64,000 bases of DNA from an uncultured Prochlorococcus sp. (GTDB taxonomy: Bacteria; Cyanobacteriota; Cyanobacteriia; PCC-6307; Cyanobiaceae), in NCBI GenBank assembly GCA_902617605.1, contig CACMXO010000001.1, positions 1-64,000 on the forward strand. The letters are read 5' to 3'. Position 1 is the first letter of the stretch. The number at the start of each line of letters is the position of its first letter. The notes under the pieces are model-generated. The model did not search any database. It was given only the letters and a program-made list of their open reading frames with translations, and was not told the origin of the DNA. The translations under genes and the position numbers were made by a program. Positions 1 to 9,751 of the stretch are shown here, one piece after another.

Positions 1-2
1 GG

Positions 3-683
3 AAATATAATCAAGAGCTAGTAGATATGAAACCTCAAGGAATGCTTACATGGGGTTATGAAAAGTTTGATAATCAATTTGCTATTACAACAAGTTTTGG
101 TATACAGTCATCAGTCCTTTTAGATATGGTCAGTAAATTATGTCTACAAAAAAAAATCAAAATATTTTGGATAGATACAGGTTACCTTCCTCTTGAAACA
201 TACCATTACGCTGAAAAGCTTATTGATAATTTATCCTTAGAAATAGAAGTTCTTCAAAGTGAATTATCTCCAGCAAGAATGGAGGCCAAATACGGAAAAC
301 TTTGGGAAACAAATAAAGAGAGTGATTTAGATAAGTATCATGAGTTAAGAAAGATAAAACCTTTAGAAAATGGTCTAGAAAAATATAATATTTCTTGCTG
401 GGCAAGCGGTGTTAGATCAAGTCAAACTGAAAATAGAAATAAAATGAAATTCATAGACGTTATTCGTCAAAGACTTTCTTTAAGACCTTTGTTAAATTGG
501 ACAAATAAAGATATTTTTTATTATATGGAAGAGAATAATTTACCTGCCCATCCACTTTTTATCAAAGGATATTCTTCTGTAGGCGATTGGCATTCAAGCG
601 GTCCTGATAGTATCGAAACAAAAGGCAGAAATACAAGATTTGGAGGAATTAAACAAGAATGTGGAATACACACTAATAATTAA
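3..683 (+). CDS. cysH: Phosphoadenylyl-sulfate (PAPS) reductase, 5' end outside window
   Basis: Cytosolic enzyme of assimilatory sulfate reduction; it reduces PAPS to sulfite using thioredoxin or glutaredoxin. The PP-loop-like region is seen as ITTSFGIQSS near the start. The C-terminus ends in the family signature with the catalytic cysteine (QECGIH). The paired-cysteine Fe-S motif of APS reductases is not seen, which points to the PAPS type. The reading frame stays open to the left edge of the window (residues KYNQELVD before the first ATG at 27), and family members are slightly longer, so the true start probably lies upstream. coaX follows 15 bp downstream on the same strand. Confidence 0.9.
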   Translation, partial: KYNQELVDMKPQGMLTWGYEKFDNQFAITTSFGIQSSVLLDMVSKLCLQKKIKIFWIDTGYLPLETYHYAEKLIDNLSLEIEVLQSELSPARMEAKYGKLWETNKESDLDKYHELRKIKPLENGLEKYNISCWASGVRSSQTENRNKMKFIDVIRQRLSLRPLLNWTNKDIFYYMEENNLPAHPLFIKGYSSVGDWHSSGPDSIETKGRNTRFGGIKQECGIHTNN

Positions 684-698
684 ATTGATCATAGAACA

Positions 699-1391
699 AT
701 GGTCTCAGATATAAATTTTTTATTAGTAGGCAACAGTAGACTTCATTGGGCAAAATATTCTAAAAATCAATCTAAATTCTTTCATACCAAAAAAGAGCAA
801 AAAGTTCCCGAAGATATAGATCTTGATCAATTAATTTGGGCTTCTGTAGGAAAACTACCAAATTTTTTGCTGAAAAAAGAAAATGAAATAAAAACTAAAG
901 ATATTCAGTTATCAAATCTTCCAGATTATTTTGGAGTTGATAGAGCTCTCGCCTCTATTGCAGCTTTAAAAATTATTGAAAACCCTTTCAAAAAAGATTT
1001 GCTAATTGCAGATTTTGGAACAATATTATCAATAACAAAATTAAATTCAAATAGATCAATAATTGGAGGTCAACTTATTCCAGGTTTTCTAACACAATTA
1101 AAATCAATGGAACAAAATACAAAAAATCTTAAAGTTCCCAAAAAATATGATATTCCTATCAAAGATTTTTTAATCAATACAGAAAATGCAATTTTAAAAG
1201 GAGTAATTAACTCTCTTAATGGCGCGATTAATAGTTTATTTAATCCCGAAAAGGATATTTTAATAATCTGTGGAGGAGACTCTCAATTATTTGCAAAATC
1301 TCTAAAGACTCAAAAAGAAAATATTATCACTGCTCCTAATTTAGTTATGGAGGGGATGATTATTCACCACCTATCCAAAAAATTAGCTTAA
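699..1391 (+). CDS. coaX: Type III pantothenate kinase
   Basis: First step of coenzyme A synthesis, ATP-dependent phosphorylation of pantothenate. The 230-aa protein has the ASKHA-fold pattern of the CoaX family: N-terminal LLVGNSRLHW, GVDRA around residue 78, the IADFGT metal/ATP motif around 103, GGQLIPG, and a late ICGGDSQ segment. The start ATG is 15 bp after cysH, suggesting co-transcription. The end overlaps the 3' end of the convergent peroxiredoxin gene by 9 bp. A second CoA gene, coaE, is present at 38.5 kb in a separate unit. Confidence 0.9.
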   Translation: MVSDINFLLVGNSRLHWAKYSKNQSKFFHTKKEQKVPEDIDLDQLIWASVGKLPNFLLKKENEIKTKDIQLSNLPDYFGVDRALASIAALKIIENPFKKDLLIADFGTILSITKLNSNRSIIGGQLIPGFLTQLKSMEQNTKNLKVPKKYDIPIKDFLINTENAILKGVINSLNGAINSLFNPEKDILIICGGDSQLFAKSLKTQKENIITAPNLVMEGMIIHHLSKKLA

Positions 1392-1850
1392 CCCAAGATC
1401 TGCAATTATATGATCAGCCATTATTGCTGCTTTTACCTTTAAGTAAATTTTTTCGATGTTACCTTCAGTGTCAATTAAAAAAGTATTTCTCATCATTCCC
1501 ATATATTCTTTTCCCATGAATTTCTTCAGTCCATAGCTATCGTAATCAGAAGAAACTTTGAAAGGTTCAGGATCAGTTAAAAGAATAAAAGGTAAATTAA
1601 ATTTTTCTATAAACTTCTGATGAGAGGAAGCATTATCTTTACTAATACCAAGCACAATAATATTATTTTTTTGGAGTAAATCCCAATTCTCTTTGAAATT
1701 ACATGCTTCTTTAGTACATCCTGGAGTATTATCTTTTGGATAAAAATATAGTATTATTCTTTTACCTTTAAAATCACTGAGAGAAACTTCTTTCTCAAAA
1801 GAATCTTTTAATTTAAATACTGGTGCTTTGTCGCCAACCTTAAGAGCCAT
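1383..1850 (-). CDS. bcp: Thioredoxin-dependent peroxiredoxin, BCP/PrxQ type
   Basis: Thiol peroxidase removing H2O2 and organic peroxides. The 155-aa protein starting MALKVGDKAP has the peroxidatic Cys45 in the TPGCTKEAC motif and a second Cys50 five residues later, the atypical 2-Cys BCP arrangement. I take the ATG at 1850 because the family begins there; a longer frame to 1886 adds 12 unconserved residues. The start codon meets the TTG start of the divergent phosphopantetheinyl transferase, so no separate intergenic promoter region exists. Confidence 0.9.
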   Translation of the reverse strand: MALKVGDKAPVFKLKDSFEKEVSLSDFKGKRIILYFYPKDNTPGCTKEACNFKENWDLLQKNNIIVLGISKDNASSHQKFIEKFNLPFILLTDPEPFKVSSDYDSYGLKKFMGKEYMGMMRNTFLIDTEGNIEKIYLKVKAAIMADHIIADLGLS

Positions 1851-2506
1851 TGAAATTATTAAATGAGTATGAATATAAAATACCAAAAATTTGGTTTTAT
1901 GAGGTTAAAGGTGTGCAAGATGTCGCAACTGCAGAAGAAATTAAAACTGCAAAAAACCTAACAAATTCAAGATCAAAGATTTTCTTAGAAACAAGAGCTT
2001 ATTTGCGACAATCTCTTTCAACAATTTTTGATTTAGACCCCCTAGAAATTCCAATTAATGCTCATCCTGGAGAACCTCCAAGTTTGCCCTCTGGCATGGG
2101 AAATATCAGTTTAAGTCATTGCAAAGATGCAATTACTATAGTCTGGCATAAAGACAAAATAGGGATAGATATTGAGAGAACAGATAGAGATTTTAACTAT
2201 TTAAAATTTGCAGAAAAATATTTTTTTCATACCAATAAATCAATCCATAATAATTGTTGGACAAAAAATATGATATTAAATCAATGGTGTGCTGTTGAAG
2301 CCGCTATAAAATGGGATCATGGGAAATTAGCTAAAGACATTAACCATTGGCAATTTTTTGAAAAGCCAAAAAAGTTAATTCATAAGAAGAAAAACATACA
2401 TTTAAATTATTCACAGATTAACTTCCATAATTGGACTATCGCTTTAGCCTACGAAAAAAAAACTTCTTTAAATCCTGAGATTATTTGTTGTTCAAAAAAT
2501 TTTTAG
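1850..2506 (+). CDS. 4'-phosphopantetheinyl transferase (Sfp/HetI-like)
   Basis: Transfers the phosphopantetheine arm of CoA to acyl carrier proteins. Two family motifs are visible: GIDIERTDR (Mg/CoA binding) around residue 102 and the later WCAVEAAIKW, matching the W-x-x-x-E-A-x-x-K pattern. The only plausible start is TTG at 1850: an in-frame stop lies at 1841 and the next in-frame start, a GTG at 1913, would remove the conserved IWFYEVKG segment. The gene shares its first base with the start codon of bcp on the other strand. Its stop overlaps the stop of rarA by 4 bp. Confidence 0.85.
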   Translation: MKLLNEYEYKIPKIWFYEVKGVQDVATAEEIKTAKNLTNSRSKIFLETRAYLRQSLSTIFDLDPLEIPINAHPGEPPSLPSGMGNISLSHCKDAITIVWHKDKIGIDIERTDRDFNYLKFAEKYFFHTNKSIHNNCWTKNMILNQWCAVEAAIKWDHGKLAKDINHWQFFEKPKKLIHKKKNIHLNYSQINFHNWTIALAYEKKTSLNPEIICCSKNF

Positions 2507-3792
2507 TCTTCTTTTCTTCTAAGCAGTTCCTCATATTGAGTTTTTTCCCATCCATTATTATTTGGTTCCCATATTTTTAAACCTCTTAAAGATTTAGGAA
2601 GATATTCTTGTGCGACCCAATTTCCTGGATAATTATGAGGATTGACATAACTATTAGAGTTATTTTTTAAATGAAGTGGAACATCAAAAGCGTTGATAGA
2701 TTTGATTTTTTCAATTGCTTTAAAAATACTTTTCGTACTATTACTTTTTGGAGACATAGCTAAATATAAAGAAGCCTGCGTTAAAAAATATAATCCTTCT
2801 GGAAAACCAACTCTATCAAAAGCATCACAACAGGATTGTACAACTACTATGGCATGAGGATCAGCAATTCCGATGTCTTCACTGGCAGATATAAGCAGTC
2901 TTCTAAAAATAAAATTAGGATCTTCACCAGCCTCCACCATATTCGCAAGCCAGAATAAAGTTGCATCTGGATCAGAACCTCTTATGGACTTTATAAAGGC
3001 ACTTATTACATCGTAATGATTTTGACCATTTTTATCGTAAACAATATTTTTCTTTTGAATTGCATCCTCTGCTATTGAGAGATTAATGTTGATTTCTTTA
3101 GCTTCATTTTCAGCAGTTGTTTCTATGGCCATCTCTAGGGCATTGATTAATGTTCTTGCATCACCGCCAGAAAATTTAACTAAATGACTTGTAGCATCTT
3201 GAGTTAAATGAACCTTTCTTGAATCTTTTTTTTTAGAATAATGAGTTATGACTTTTTGTATTATTTTCTGCAAATCATTTTCTGTCAAAGGAAGTAATGT
3301 AAAAATACGAGACCTACTAACAAGCGCTTTATTAACAGCAAAGAATGGGTTTTCAGTTGTAGCACCAATAAAAGTTATAGTTCCATTTTCTATTGAAGGT
3401 AATAAAGCATCTTGCTGAACTGCTGTAAATCTATGAACCTCATCGATAAATAAAATTGTTTTTCTTTTCGAATTTATTAATCGATCTTTTGCATTAGCGA
3501 TTTCATTTCTTAATTCTTTAACACTTGACAATACTGCATTTAACTTAATTAATTTTGAACGCGTATTAAAGGAAATAATTTCAATTAGAGTAGTTTTTCC
3601 AACACCTGGAGGGCCAGAAAAAATAAAATTACTAATCTTATCGTTTAATATTGCACTTCTCAAAAGCGAATTCTCATTCAGGATTGGTTGTTGACCAAAA
3701 AAATCTTCCAAATTCTTTGGTCTTAATTTATCTGCCAAAGGTGCATTATTTTCTATTTGAGAATAATTAGTAAATAAATTTTCTGAATGCAT
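2503..3792 (-). CDS. rarA: Replication-associated recombination protein A (RarA/MgsA AAA ATPase)
   Basis: AAA+ ATPase related to clamp loaders that acts at stalled replication forks. Visible are Walker A GPPGVGKTT near residue 60, Walker B LFIDEVHRF near 116, the sensor segment GATTENPFF, and the C-terminal tetramerisation region with NYPGNWVAQEYLP. At 429 aa it is a single-domain RarA without the extra C-terminal domain reported in some cyanobacterial fusions. It is preceded on the same strand by pgm, 33 bp upstream. Confidence 0.92.
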   Translation of the reverse strand: MHSENLFTNYSQIENNAPLADKLRPKNLEDFFGQQPILNENSLLRSAILNDKISNFIFSGPPGVGKTTLIEIISFNTRSKLIKLNAVLSSVKELRNEIANAKDRLINSKRKTILFIDEVHRFTAVQQDALLPSIENGTITFIGATTENPFFAVNKALVSRSRIFTLLPLTENDLQKIIQKVITHYSKKKDSRKVHLTQDATSHLVKFSGGDARTLINALEMAIETTAENEAKEININLSIAEDAIQKKNIVYDKNGQNHYDVISAFIKSIRGSDPDATLFWLANMVEAGEDPNFIFRRLLISASEDIGIADPHAIVVVQSCCDAFDRVGFPEGLYFLTQASLYLAMSPKSNSTKSIFKAIEKIKSINAFDVPLHLKNNSNSYVNPHNYPGNWVAQEYLPKSLRGLKIWEPNNNGWEKTQYEELLRRKED

Positions 3793-3825
3793 ATAAATAA
3801 AATCAAAAAATCATTACTTTCAATT

Positions 3826-5463
3826 CTATGTAATTACTGTAGGAGTTTCCATTTGAGTAAGTTTTGAAATGTTTAATAAAGCATCTAAATCATCTATTAG
3901 AGGTTTCAAAGCGATCTGAGGATTTAACGAAAGATTCTGTTGAGGATCGAAAAATTTCTCAAAGTAAAGTCTTAATGTTGCACCCTTAGTTCCAGTTCCA
4001 GAAAGACGCACAATTACTCGAGAATTATCATCAAGGACCAATCTTAAACCTTGATTTTCACTTATGGAATTATCAACTGGATCTAAATATGAGAAGTTAT
4101 CTGCAACTTTAACTAAATGACCAGCAAAACTATTTCCTTTTAAATTTTCGAGCATAGAAGTTAGATTACCAAAGATTTGATTAGCAACATTTGAAGGGAT
4201 TGCCTCATAATCATGTCTTGAATAATAATTCCTACCAAATTGTTTCCAATGATTCTGCATCAAATCACTTACCGAACATTTTTTCTCAGCCAAAACTTGT
4301 AACCAATATAAAACTGCCCATAGTCCATCTTTCTCTCTAACATGATTACTACCTGTTCCGAAACTTTCTTCTCCACATAAAGTAATTAAATTAGAATCTA
4401 AAAGATTTCCAAAAAACTTCCAGCCAGTAGGTGTTTCGAAACAAGGTATATTTAATGCTCGAGCAACATTATCAACCGCTGAGCTGGTTGGCATGGATCG
4501 TGCCACACCTGTAATACCATCTTTATAACCAGGGACACATTTTGTGTTAGCAGTGATAACTGCAAGACTATCACTAGGATTCACAAAACATCCACTTCCT
4601 AAAATCATATTCCTATCTCCATCTCCATCGCATGCAGCACCAAAACTATAAGATTTTTTATTTAATAACAAATCAGCCAAGTGGGATGCGTAAGTAAGAT
4701 TAGGGTCAGGATGTAAACCTCCAAAATCTTTTAATGGGTTACCATTCATGACACAATCAGGTGTAAGACCCATTTTTTCAACAAAAATATTTTTTGCATA
4801 TGGGCCTGTAACCGCATTCATTGCATCAAAGATTAACGAGAAGTCTTTTTTTAAAAAATCGCTAATTTGATCAAAGTCAAAAATTTTCTCCATCAAATTA
4901 GAATAATCTGTTAATCCATCAATAATTTCTAAGGTAGTTTCGTCGAAAGGATAAGTTCCATATTCACTAAAATCAGGTAATTGAATTTTACAAATTTTAT
5001 AACTAGTTAGTAATTGTGAAGCCTTGAAAATCTTATTAGTAATTATCTCAGGAGCTGGGCCACCATTAGAGATATTCAATTTAACTCCAAAGTCGCCATC
5101 AATCCCACCAGGGTTATGGCTTGCAGAAAGAATAATTCCACCAATAGCTTTTTCTTTTCTAATTAAATGTGATGTTGCAGGAGTAGATAATAAACCGTAT
5201 TTTGGAACAATAACCTTTTGAACTTTATGAGCAATACATATTTGGACAATTTTTTCTATTGCTTCAATATTGCCATATCTACCATCACCACCAACTACTA
5301 ATGTTGAACCTTTTAAATCTTCTAATGATTGTAAGATTGCCTCAATAAAAACTTCTAGATAATGTTCTTCCTGAAACTTTAAAGTGCTTTTTCTTAATCC
5401 AGAGGTACCTGGTTTTTGATCTAGAAAAGGAAAATTGATATTAATTACACTAACTTGATTCAT
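3826..5463 (-). CDS. pgm: Phosphoglucomutase (alpha-D-glucose phosphate-specific)
   Basis: Interconverts glucose-1-P and glucose-6-P for glycogen and nucleotide-sugar metabolism. The 545-aa protein has all four phosphohexomutase motifs in order: catalytic phosphoserine loop SASHNPGG, metal-binding DGDGDR, sugar-binding GEESFGTGS and phosphate-binding RLSGTGTKG. Length fits the bacterial PGM1-like family. rarA follows downstream on the same strand and a 56-aa membrane protein lies upstream. Confidence 0.95.
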   Translation of the reverse strand: MNQVSVININFPFLDQKPGTSGLRKSTLKFQEEHYLEVFIEAILQSLEDLKGSTLVVGGDGRYGNIEAIEKIVQICIAHKVQKVIVPKYGLLSTPATSHLIRKEKAIGGIILSASHNPGGIDGDFGVKLNISNGGPAPEIITNKIFKASQLLTSYKICKIQLPDFSEYGTYPFDETTLEIIDGLTDYSNLMEKIFDFDQISDFLKKDFSLIFDAMNAVTGPYAKNIFVEKMGLTPDCVMNGNPLKDFGGLHPDPNLTYASHLADLLLNKKSYSFGAACDGDGDRNMILGSGCFVNPSDSLAVITANTKCVPGYKDGITGVARSMPTSSAVDNVARALNIPCFETPTGWKFFGNLLDSNLITLCGEESFGTGSNHVREKDGLWAVLYWLQVLAEKKCSVSDLMQNHWKQFGRNYYSRHDYEAIPSNVANQIFGNLTSMLENLKGNSFAGHLVKVADNFSYLDPVDNSISENQGLRLVLDDNSRVIVRLSGTGTKGATLRLYFEKFFDPQQNLSLNPQIALKPLIDDLDALLNISKLTQMETPTVIT

Positions 5464-5495
5464 ATTTTTAAGGAACTTCCAAAAATCTAACTAAA

Positions 5496-5666
5496 TTAAT
5501 GAGGCATTTCGGAAGTTCTTAACATAGCGATAAACCATAATGAAGAAATTAATAATGCACTAATAATTCCATAGTTAACACCAAATTTAGAAATTGTAAT
5601 TGGAACTATTAATGGAAACGTTAATGCCCCAAACAAGGGGGTAAAAGCTACAATTTTTTTTAACAT
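5496..5666 (-). CDS. Small membrane protein, 56 aa
   Basis: I read an ATG-started 56-aa frame beginning MLKKIVAFTPLFGALTFPLI and ending MLRTSEMPH. It has two hydrophobic stretches (about residues 5-24 and 32-49) separated by a short loop, so it is probably a two-helix membrane protein. It fills the gap between the DUF4912 gene (stop at 5679) and pgm (start at 5463), all on the minus strand and tightly spaced, which supports a real gene. I do not recognise a named family. Confidence 0.7.
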   Translation of the reverse strand: MLKKIVAFTPLFGALTFPLIVPITISKFGVNYGIISALLISSLWFIAMLRTSEMPH

Positions 5667-5678
5667 TAATTTAATTTA

Positions 5679-6779
5679 TTAAAACCATTCAGTCTCAGCA
5701 TTATCTTTTTCATTAGTATCGTCAAGTGGTGTAGTTCTATCAAATTTCATTGATATACTTTTTTCTTGCTCACCAGATACATCAACAGCTTTAATATCAT
5801 ATTTTTGAGTCCCATCTCTAAATGGTACTTGAATTCTAAAAGTCCCATCTGCAGCAAGAGGTACATCTTCTCCACCTATTGTCAGTTTTGCAGAAGGCTC
5901 TGTAGCTCCATAAACAATTAATTCAGCATCAGCAACAAGCCAAAAAGATCTATTTTTAACAATTCCGCTTCCAGAATCATTTAAACCTGATGACCATTTA
6001 CCAGCACCTGAGTCTGTAAGATTATCGTTGAGGTTTGTTGAATTTACGTTTTCCATAAATTCTTCAGAACCTACTTTTCTTCTGAGAGGAATGTTAGTTG
6101 CTGCTTGGTATAACCTTTCATGCATACCATTTTGTTCTGAAACAACAGAATTAGAAATATCTGGGATTGACTCAGAAGTGGAATCTAAATTAAAAGGTAC
6201 AAATTTATCAAGAATTTGCTCAGAAGGATGAGACCCAGGAACATGGCTTATCGAAGAAAATGCTAATGACATCCAGTTAAAACCATATTTGTAACCTAAT
6301 TCAACTTTATAATCTCTATCTGCAAGTGGGATTGGCAAGTACCACTCTGTACTGTAACTATCAACTGCTATCTCTCTGAGTGTTCCTTGATTCAAGTTGC
6401 TTCCTTCAAAACCAGTTGCATCAAATAATCGTAAACATAATTTATTAGCTCCTAAAGATTGTGCTTTTTCTCTATCTGCATCAGAAATTTGCCAAAAAAC
6501 ATAAGCCCAATCTGGATCTCGGGGTAAGAAAACCACATTTGTTTTAACTTCTTCACTGCTGTTGTAAGCATTGGACTCAAAAGTTTCTTGAGACTTTGAC
6601 TCGGGAGGTGTAATGTATATTTTTTTTGTAGATTTTTCTTGATATTTAATTATTAAATCAACTAAAACAGCTTTTGTTTTGCGACTGTATAGCGGAACCG
6701 CTAATTTACTTGCTTCTTGACGTAATTGTCTGAGGGTTAGTGAGAGTAATTGATCTTTATTCATGATCCCATCAGCCAC
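5679..6779 (-). CDS. DUF4912 protein with Rho-N/SAP-like N-terminal domain
   Basis: 366 aa. The N-terminal ~45 residues (LRQLRQEASKLAVPLYSRKT then LVDLIIKY) look like a Rho_N/SAP-type helical nucleic-acid-binding module. It is followed by the DUF4912 region, typified by DPDWAYVFWQISDADREKA around residue 84-102, and a C-terminal beta-rich segment with GGEDVPLAADGTFRIQVPF. Function is unknown; the domain order suggests a regulatory or DNA/RNA-associated protein. The start is GTG at 6779 preceded by GGAG at a normal distance; an ATG five codons later is possible. Confidence 0.8.
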   Translation of the reverse strand: MADGIMNKDQLLSLTLRQLRQEASKLAVPLYSRKTKAVLVDLIIKYQEKSTKKIYITPPESKSQETFESNAYNSSEEVKTNVVFLPRDPDWAYVFWQISDADREKAQSLGANKLCLRLFDATGFEGSNLNQGTLREIAVDSYSTEWYLPIPLADRDYKVELGYKYGFNWMSLAFSSISHVPGSHPSEQILDKFVPFNLDSTSESIPDISNSVVSEQNGMHERLYQAATNIPLRRKVGSEEFMENVNSTNLNDNLTDSGAGKWSSGLNDSGSGIVKNRSFWLVADAELIVYGATEPSAKLTIGGEDVPLAADGTFRIQVPFRDGTQKYDIKAVDVSGEQEKSISMKFDRTTPLDDTNEKDNAETEWF

Positions 6780-7048
6780 TTTAAATTCTCCGTTTTTGTT
6801 TGGGATCAGTATGTTCTTTTTTTTAAGGAATTGTGTGTCTTTTTGCCCTGTCGTCAGGATCCTCTGACTACTGAAAGATTATCAAAATTGATATTTCTCT
6901 TCAAAACAGCTGGTATCAATGAGATTAATAAGTTTTCAGATCTTTTTGAAATGTAAATTAATTTTCTTTTTTTTTAAATTTTATTACCTGAATTTGTTAA
7001 CGACTCAACAAAAATATATTTTTTCTTCGGGATCAATTAAAAGGGGAT
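6780..7048. other. Intergenic stretch without a convincing gene
   Basis: About 270 bp between the DUF4912 gene and a small conserved gene, both on the minus strand. It contains T-rich runs and a GTCGTCAGGATCCTCTGAC stretch with weak self-complementarity. Short open frames here have low-complexity phenylalanine-rich translations and no good ribosome site, so I call nothing. Confidence 0.5.
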
Positions 7049-7402
7049 TCAGCGTTGTTCAACCAGAAGTACTAAATCATCAATCTCTAAATCCTTTAAA
7101 CTTTTACCTATTTTTTTTGAAAAAGTACTTAATTTTTCCGAAGTTGATTCTAACTGCTTATAAAAAAGATCACTAAATTGTTTATCATCAAATATTTTTG
7201 ATTGGTTATCACACCATTCTCTAAGTGGATTTTTATCTCTATGTTCAAAAGTATTATCTACATAGATAATTTTTAAAATCTGAAGGCAATGAGCGAGAAT
7301 TCTTAAATGATGTTTTTGCATTATAGGTAGATCAAGATTATCAATTTCTTGAATAGTTTCAATATTTAATGGGTTAGACAAGGGATCAAGATGATTAGAC
7401 AT
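7049..7402 (-). CDS. Conserved hypothetical protein upstream of suf operon
   Basis: 117-aa, predicted soluble and helical protein with no signal or membrane segment (IMQKHHLRILAHCLQILKIIYVDN, then an acidic and lysine-rich C-terminal half). It is divergent from sufB with about 95 bp between starts, the position occupied by the sufR regulator in some other cyanobacteria. However, I see no helix-turn-helix or cysteine cluster typical of SufR (only two cysteines), so I do not call it SufR. Function unknown. Confidence 0.65.
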   Translation of the reverse strand: MSNHLDPLSNPLNIETIQEIDNLDLPIMQKHHLRILAHCLQILKIIYVDNTFEHRDKNPLREWCDNQSKIFDDKQFSDLFYKQLESTSEKLSTFSKKIGKSLKDLEIDDLVLLVEQR

Positions 7403-7497
7403 TAATTTTTAGTTTTAATAAAGGAAAAAAACTCAATATTGGGGGTATCTTTCGTTAGAGTATATAAAGCTAATTGTAATAAGTTATTTTTGATAAC

Positions 7498-8940
7498 ATG
7501 GTCAACGAAAATTTAGTTAAAGATGTAGTAAAAGAGCCTTACAAATATGGTTTCGTTACTGATATTGAAACTGAAAAAATAGAAAAAGGATTAAATGAAG
7601 ATATCATAAAATTAATTTCACAGAAAAAAGAAGAGCCAAAGTTTCTTCTTGATTTTAGATTAAAAGCTTTTAAAAAATGGCAAAAAATGAAAGAGCCTGA
7701 TTGGGCAGCATTAGGATATAAAAAAATTGATTATCAAGATATTATTTATTACTCTGCTCCTAAGCAAAAAGAGAAAATTTCTAGCTTAGATGAAGTTGAT
7801 CCCAAACTTCTTGAGACTTTTGACAAATTAGGAATACCACTCACGGAGCAAAAAAAACTCACAAATGTCGCAGTAGATGCCGTCTTTGATAGTGTTTCTA
7901 TTGCCACAACTTTTAGAGAAGAACTTGCTGAACATGGAGTTATATTTTGCTCAATTAGTGAAGCAGTAAAAAATCACGCGGATTTGATTGAAAAATATTT
8001 AGGTACAGTAGTTCCAGCTAGTGATAATTATTTTGCAGCACTAAATTCTGCAGTTTTTAGTGATGGTTCTTTTGTTTATATCCCAAAAGGTGTTACCTGC
8101 CCTATGGATCTATCTTCCTACTTCAGAATTAATAGTGGGGATTCAGGACAATTCGAAAGAACATTAATCATTGCTGAAGAATCAAGTTCTGTAAGCTATC
8201 TAGAAGGTTGTACCGCTCCAATGTTTGATACAAATACCCTACATGCTGCAGTTGTAGAGCTTATAGCATTAGACGACGCCTCAATAAAATATTCAACAGT
8301 ACAAAATTGGTATGCTGGTGATGAAGAAGGTATTGGTGGAATTTTTAATTTTGTCACCAAGAGAGGGAAATGTTTAGGTAAGAGAAGTAAAATTAGCTGG
8401 TCTCAAGTTGAAACAGGGTCGGCAATTACATGGAAATATCCCAGCTGTCTTCTTTTAGGGGAAGAATCTGTAGGAGAATTTTATTCAGTGGCTCTCACCA
8501 ATAATCTTCAGCAAGCAGATACTGGCACAAAAATGATCCATATTGGTCCTAAGACCAAATCGACTATTGTTAGCAAAGGTATTAGTGCAGGTAACTCAAA
8601 AAATAGCTACAGAGGTCTTGTCAAAATGGGAACAAAAGCTACAGGATCAAGAAATTACAGTCAATGTGATTCAATGTTAATAGGGGATCAAGCTTCTGCA
8701 AATACATTCCCTTACATCAAATCTCAACAACCCAATTCTGAAGTTGAGCATGAAGCAAGCACATGTAGAATCTCAGAAGACCAACTTTTTTATCTACAAA
8801 GCAGAGGTATAGAATTTGAAGAGGCAGTATCTATGATGGTCAGTGGTTTTTGCAGAGATGTATTTAATCAATTACCTATGGAATTTGCTGCTGAAGCAGA
8901 TAAGTTACTGGCACTTAAACTAGAAGGATCGGTAGGTTAA
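7498..8940 (+). CDS. sufB: Fe-S cluster assembly scaffold SufB
   Basis: Core scaffold subunit of the SufBCD complex that assembles Fe-S clusters, essential for photosystem I and ferredoxins. 480 aa, matching family length. The C-terminal part shows [24 protein letters not shown] and the beta-helix core typical of SufB. First gene of sufBCDS; sufC starts 21 bp downstream. A TATATAAAG element about 35 bp upstream of the ATG could serve as a -10 region. Confidence 0.97.
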   Translation: MVNENLVKDVVKEPYKYGFVTDIETEKIEKGLNEDIIKLISQKKEEPKFLLDFRLKAFKKWQKMKEPDWAALGYKKIDYQDIIYYSAPKQKEKISSLDEVDPKLLETFDKLGIPLTEQKKLTNVAVDAVFDSVSIATTFREELAEHGVIFCSISEAVKNHADLIEKYLGTVVPASDNYFAALNSAVFSDGSFVYIPKGVTCPMDLSSYFRINSGDSGQFERTLIIAEESSSVSYLEGCTAPMFDTNTLHAAVVELIALDDASIKYSTVQNWYAGDEEGIGGIFNFVTKRGKCLGKRSKISWSQVETGSAITWKYPSCLLLGEESVGEFYSVALTNNLQQADTGTKMIHIGPKTKSTIVSKGISAGNSKNSYRGLVKMGTKATGSRNYSQCDSMLIGDQASANTFPYIKSQQPNSEVEHEASTCRISEDQLFYLQSRGIEFEEAVSMMVSGFCRDVFNQLPMEFAAEADKLLALKLEGSVG

Positions 8941-8961
8941 TTAATCAATTTCTAAACTGAT

Positions 8962-9747
8962 ATGCAAAGTAAAATGAAAGAATCAGATCCAATTTTAGAA
9001 GTTGAAAATCTCTCTGCATCTACTGATAATCTTCCAATTTTAAAAGGGGTTTCACTTACTGTCTATCCCGGAGAAATCCATGCCATCATGGGAAGAAATG
9101 GATGTGGCAAAAGTACTCTTTCGAAAATCATTGCAGGACATCCCTCGTATAATATTACAAATGGCCACATAAAATTTTTAGGTGAAAACATCAACTCTCT
9201 TGAACCTGAAGAGAGATCTCAATCAGGAATTTTTCTTGGTTTCCAATACCCAATTGAGATTCCAGGTGTAAGTAATCTTGAGTTTCTTAGAGTTTCAACT
9301 AATGCTAGAAGGAAATTCCTCAACAAAGAAGAATTGGATACTTTTGATTTTGAAGAATTAGTTAAAGAAAAATTAGAAATTGTGAAAATGGATCACGCAT
9401 TCCTATCAAGGAGTGTAAATCAAGGCTTTTCCGGAGGTGAAAAAAAAAGGAATGAAATTCTGCAAATGGCATTACTCGAGCCCAAGATAGCAATATTAGA
9501 TGAGACCGATTCTGGTCTAGATATTGATGCTCTAAGAATAGTGGCATCAGGAATTAAAAAAATATCTAATGCACAAACTGGAATTATACTTATTACCCAC
9601 TATCAAAGATTATTAGATGAGATTGAACCAAATTATGTCCATGTTATGTCAGACGGACAAATCATAAAAACTGGTGAGAGTGATCTTGCTCTAGAGCTTG
9701 AGAAAAAAGGATATGAATGGACTGATAACTTTATAAAAGAGACCTAA
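8962..9747 (+). CDS. sufC: Fe-S cluster assembly ATPase SufC
   Basis: ABC-type ATPase that energises the SufBCD scaffold. 261 aa with Walker [10 protein letters not shown], signature [11 protein letters not shown] and Walker [15 protein letters not shown], followed by the H-loop ITHYQR. The signature GGEKKRNEI is characteristic of SufC rather than of transporters. Second gene of the suf operon; sufD begins 4 bp after its stop. An internal ATG four codons in is an alternative start. Confidence 0.97.
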   Translation: MQSKMKESDPILEVENLSASTDNLPILKGVSLTVYPGEIHAIMGRNGCGKSTLSKIIAGHPSYNITNGHIKFLGENINSLEPEERSQSGIFLGFQYPIEIPGVSNLEFLRVSTNARRKFLNKEELDTFDFEELVKEKLEIVKMDHAFLSRSVNQGFSGGEKKRNEILQMALLEPKIAILDETDSGLDIDALRIVASGIKKISNAQTGIILITHYQRLLDEIEPNYVHVMSDGQIIKTGESDLALELEKKGYEWTDNFIKET

Positions 9748-9751
9748 ATAA

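Noticed and set aside
6750-7176. Two plus-strand frames between the DUF4912 gene and the gene at 7049
   Set aside because: One is antisense to the DUF4912 start, the other is a poly-Phe/Leu translation of T-rich DNA that overlaps a better minus-strand gene.
7049-7402. Gene divergent from sufB considered as the SufR repressor
   Set aside because: Too short and lacks a helix-turn-helix and the cysteine cluster.
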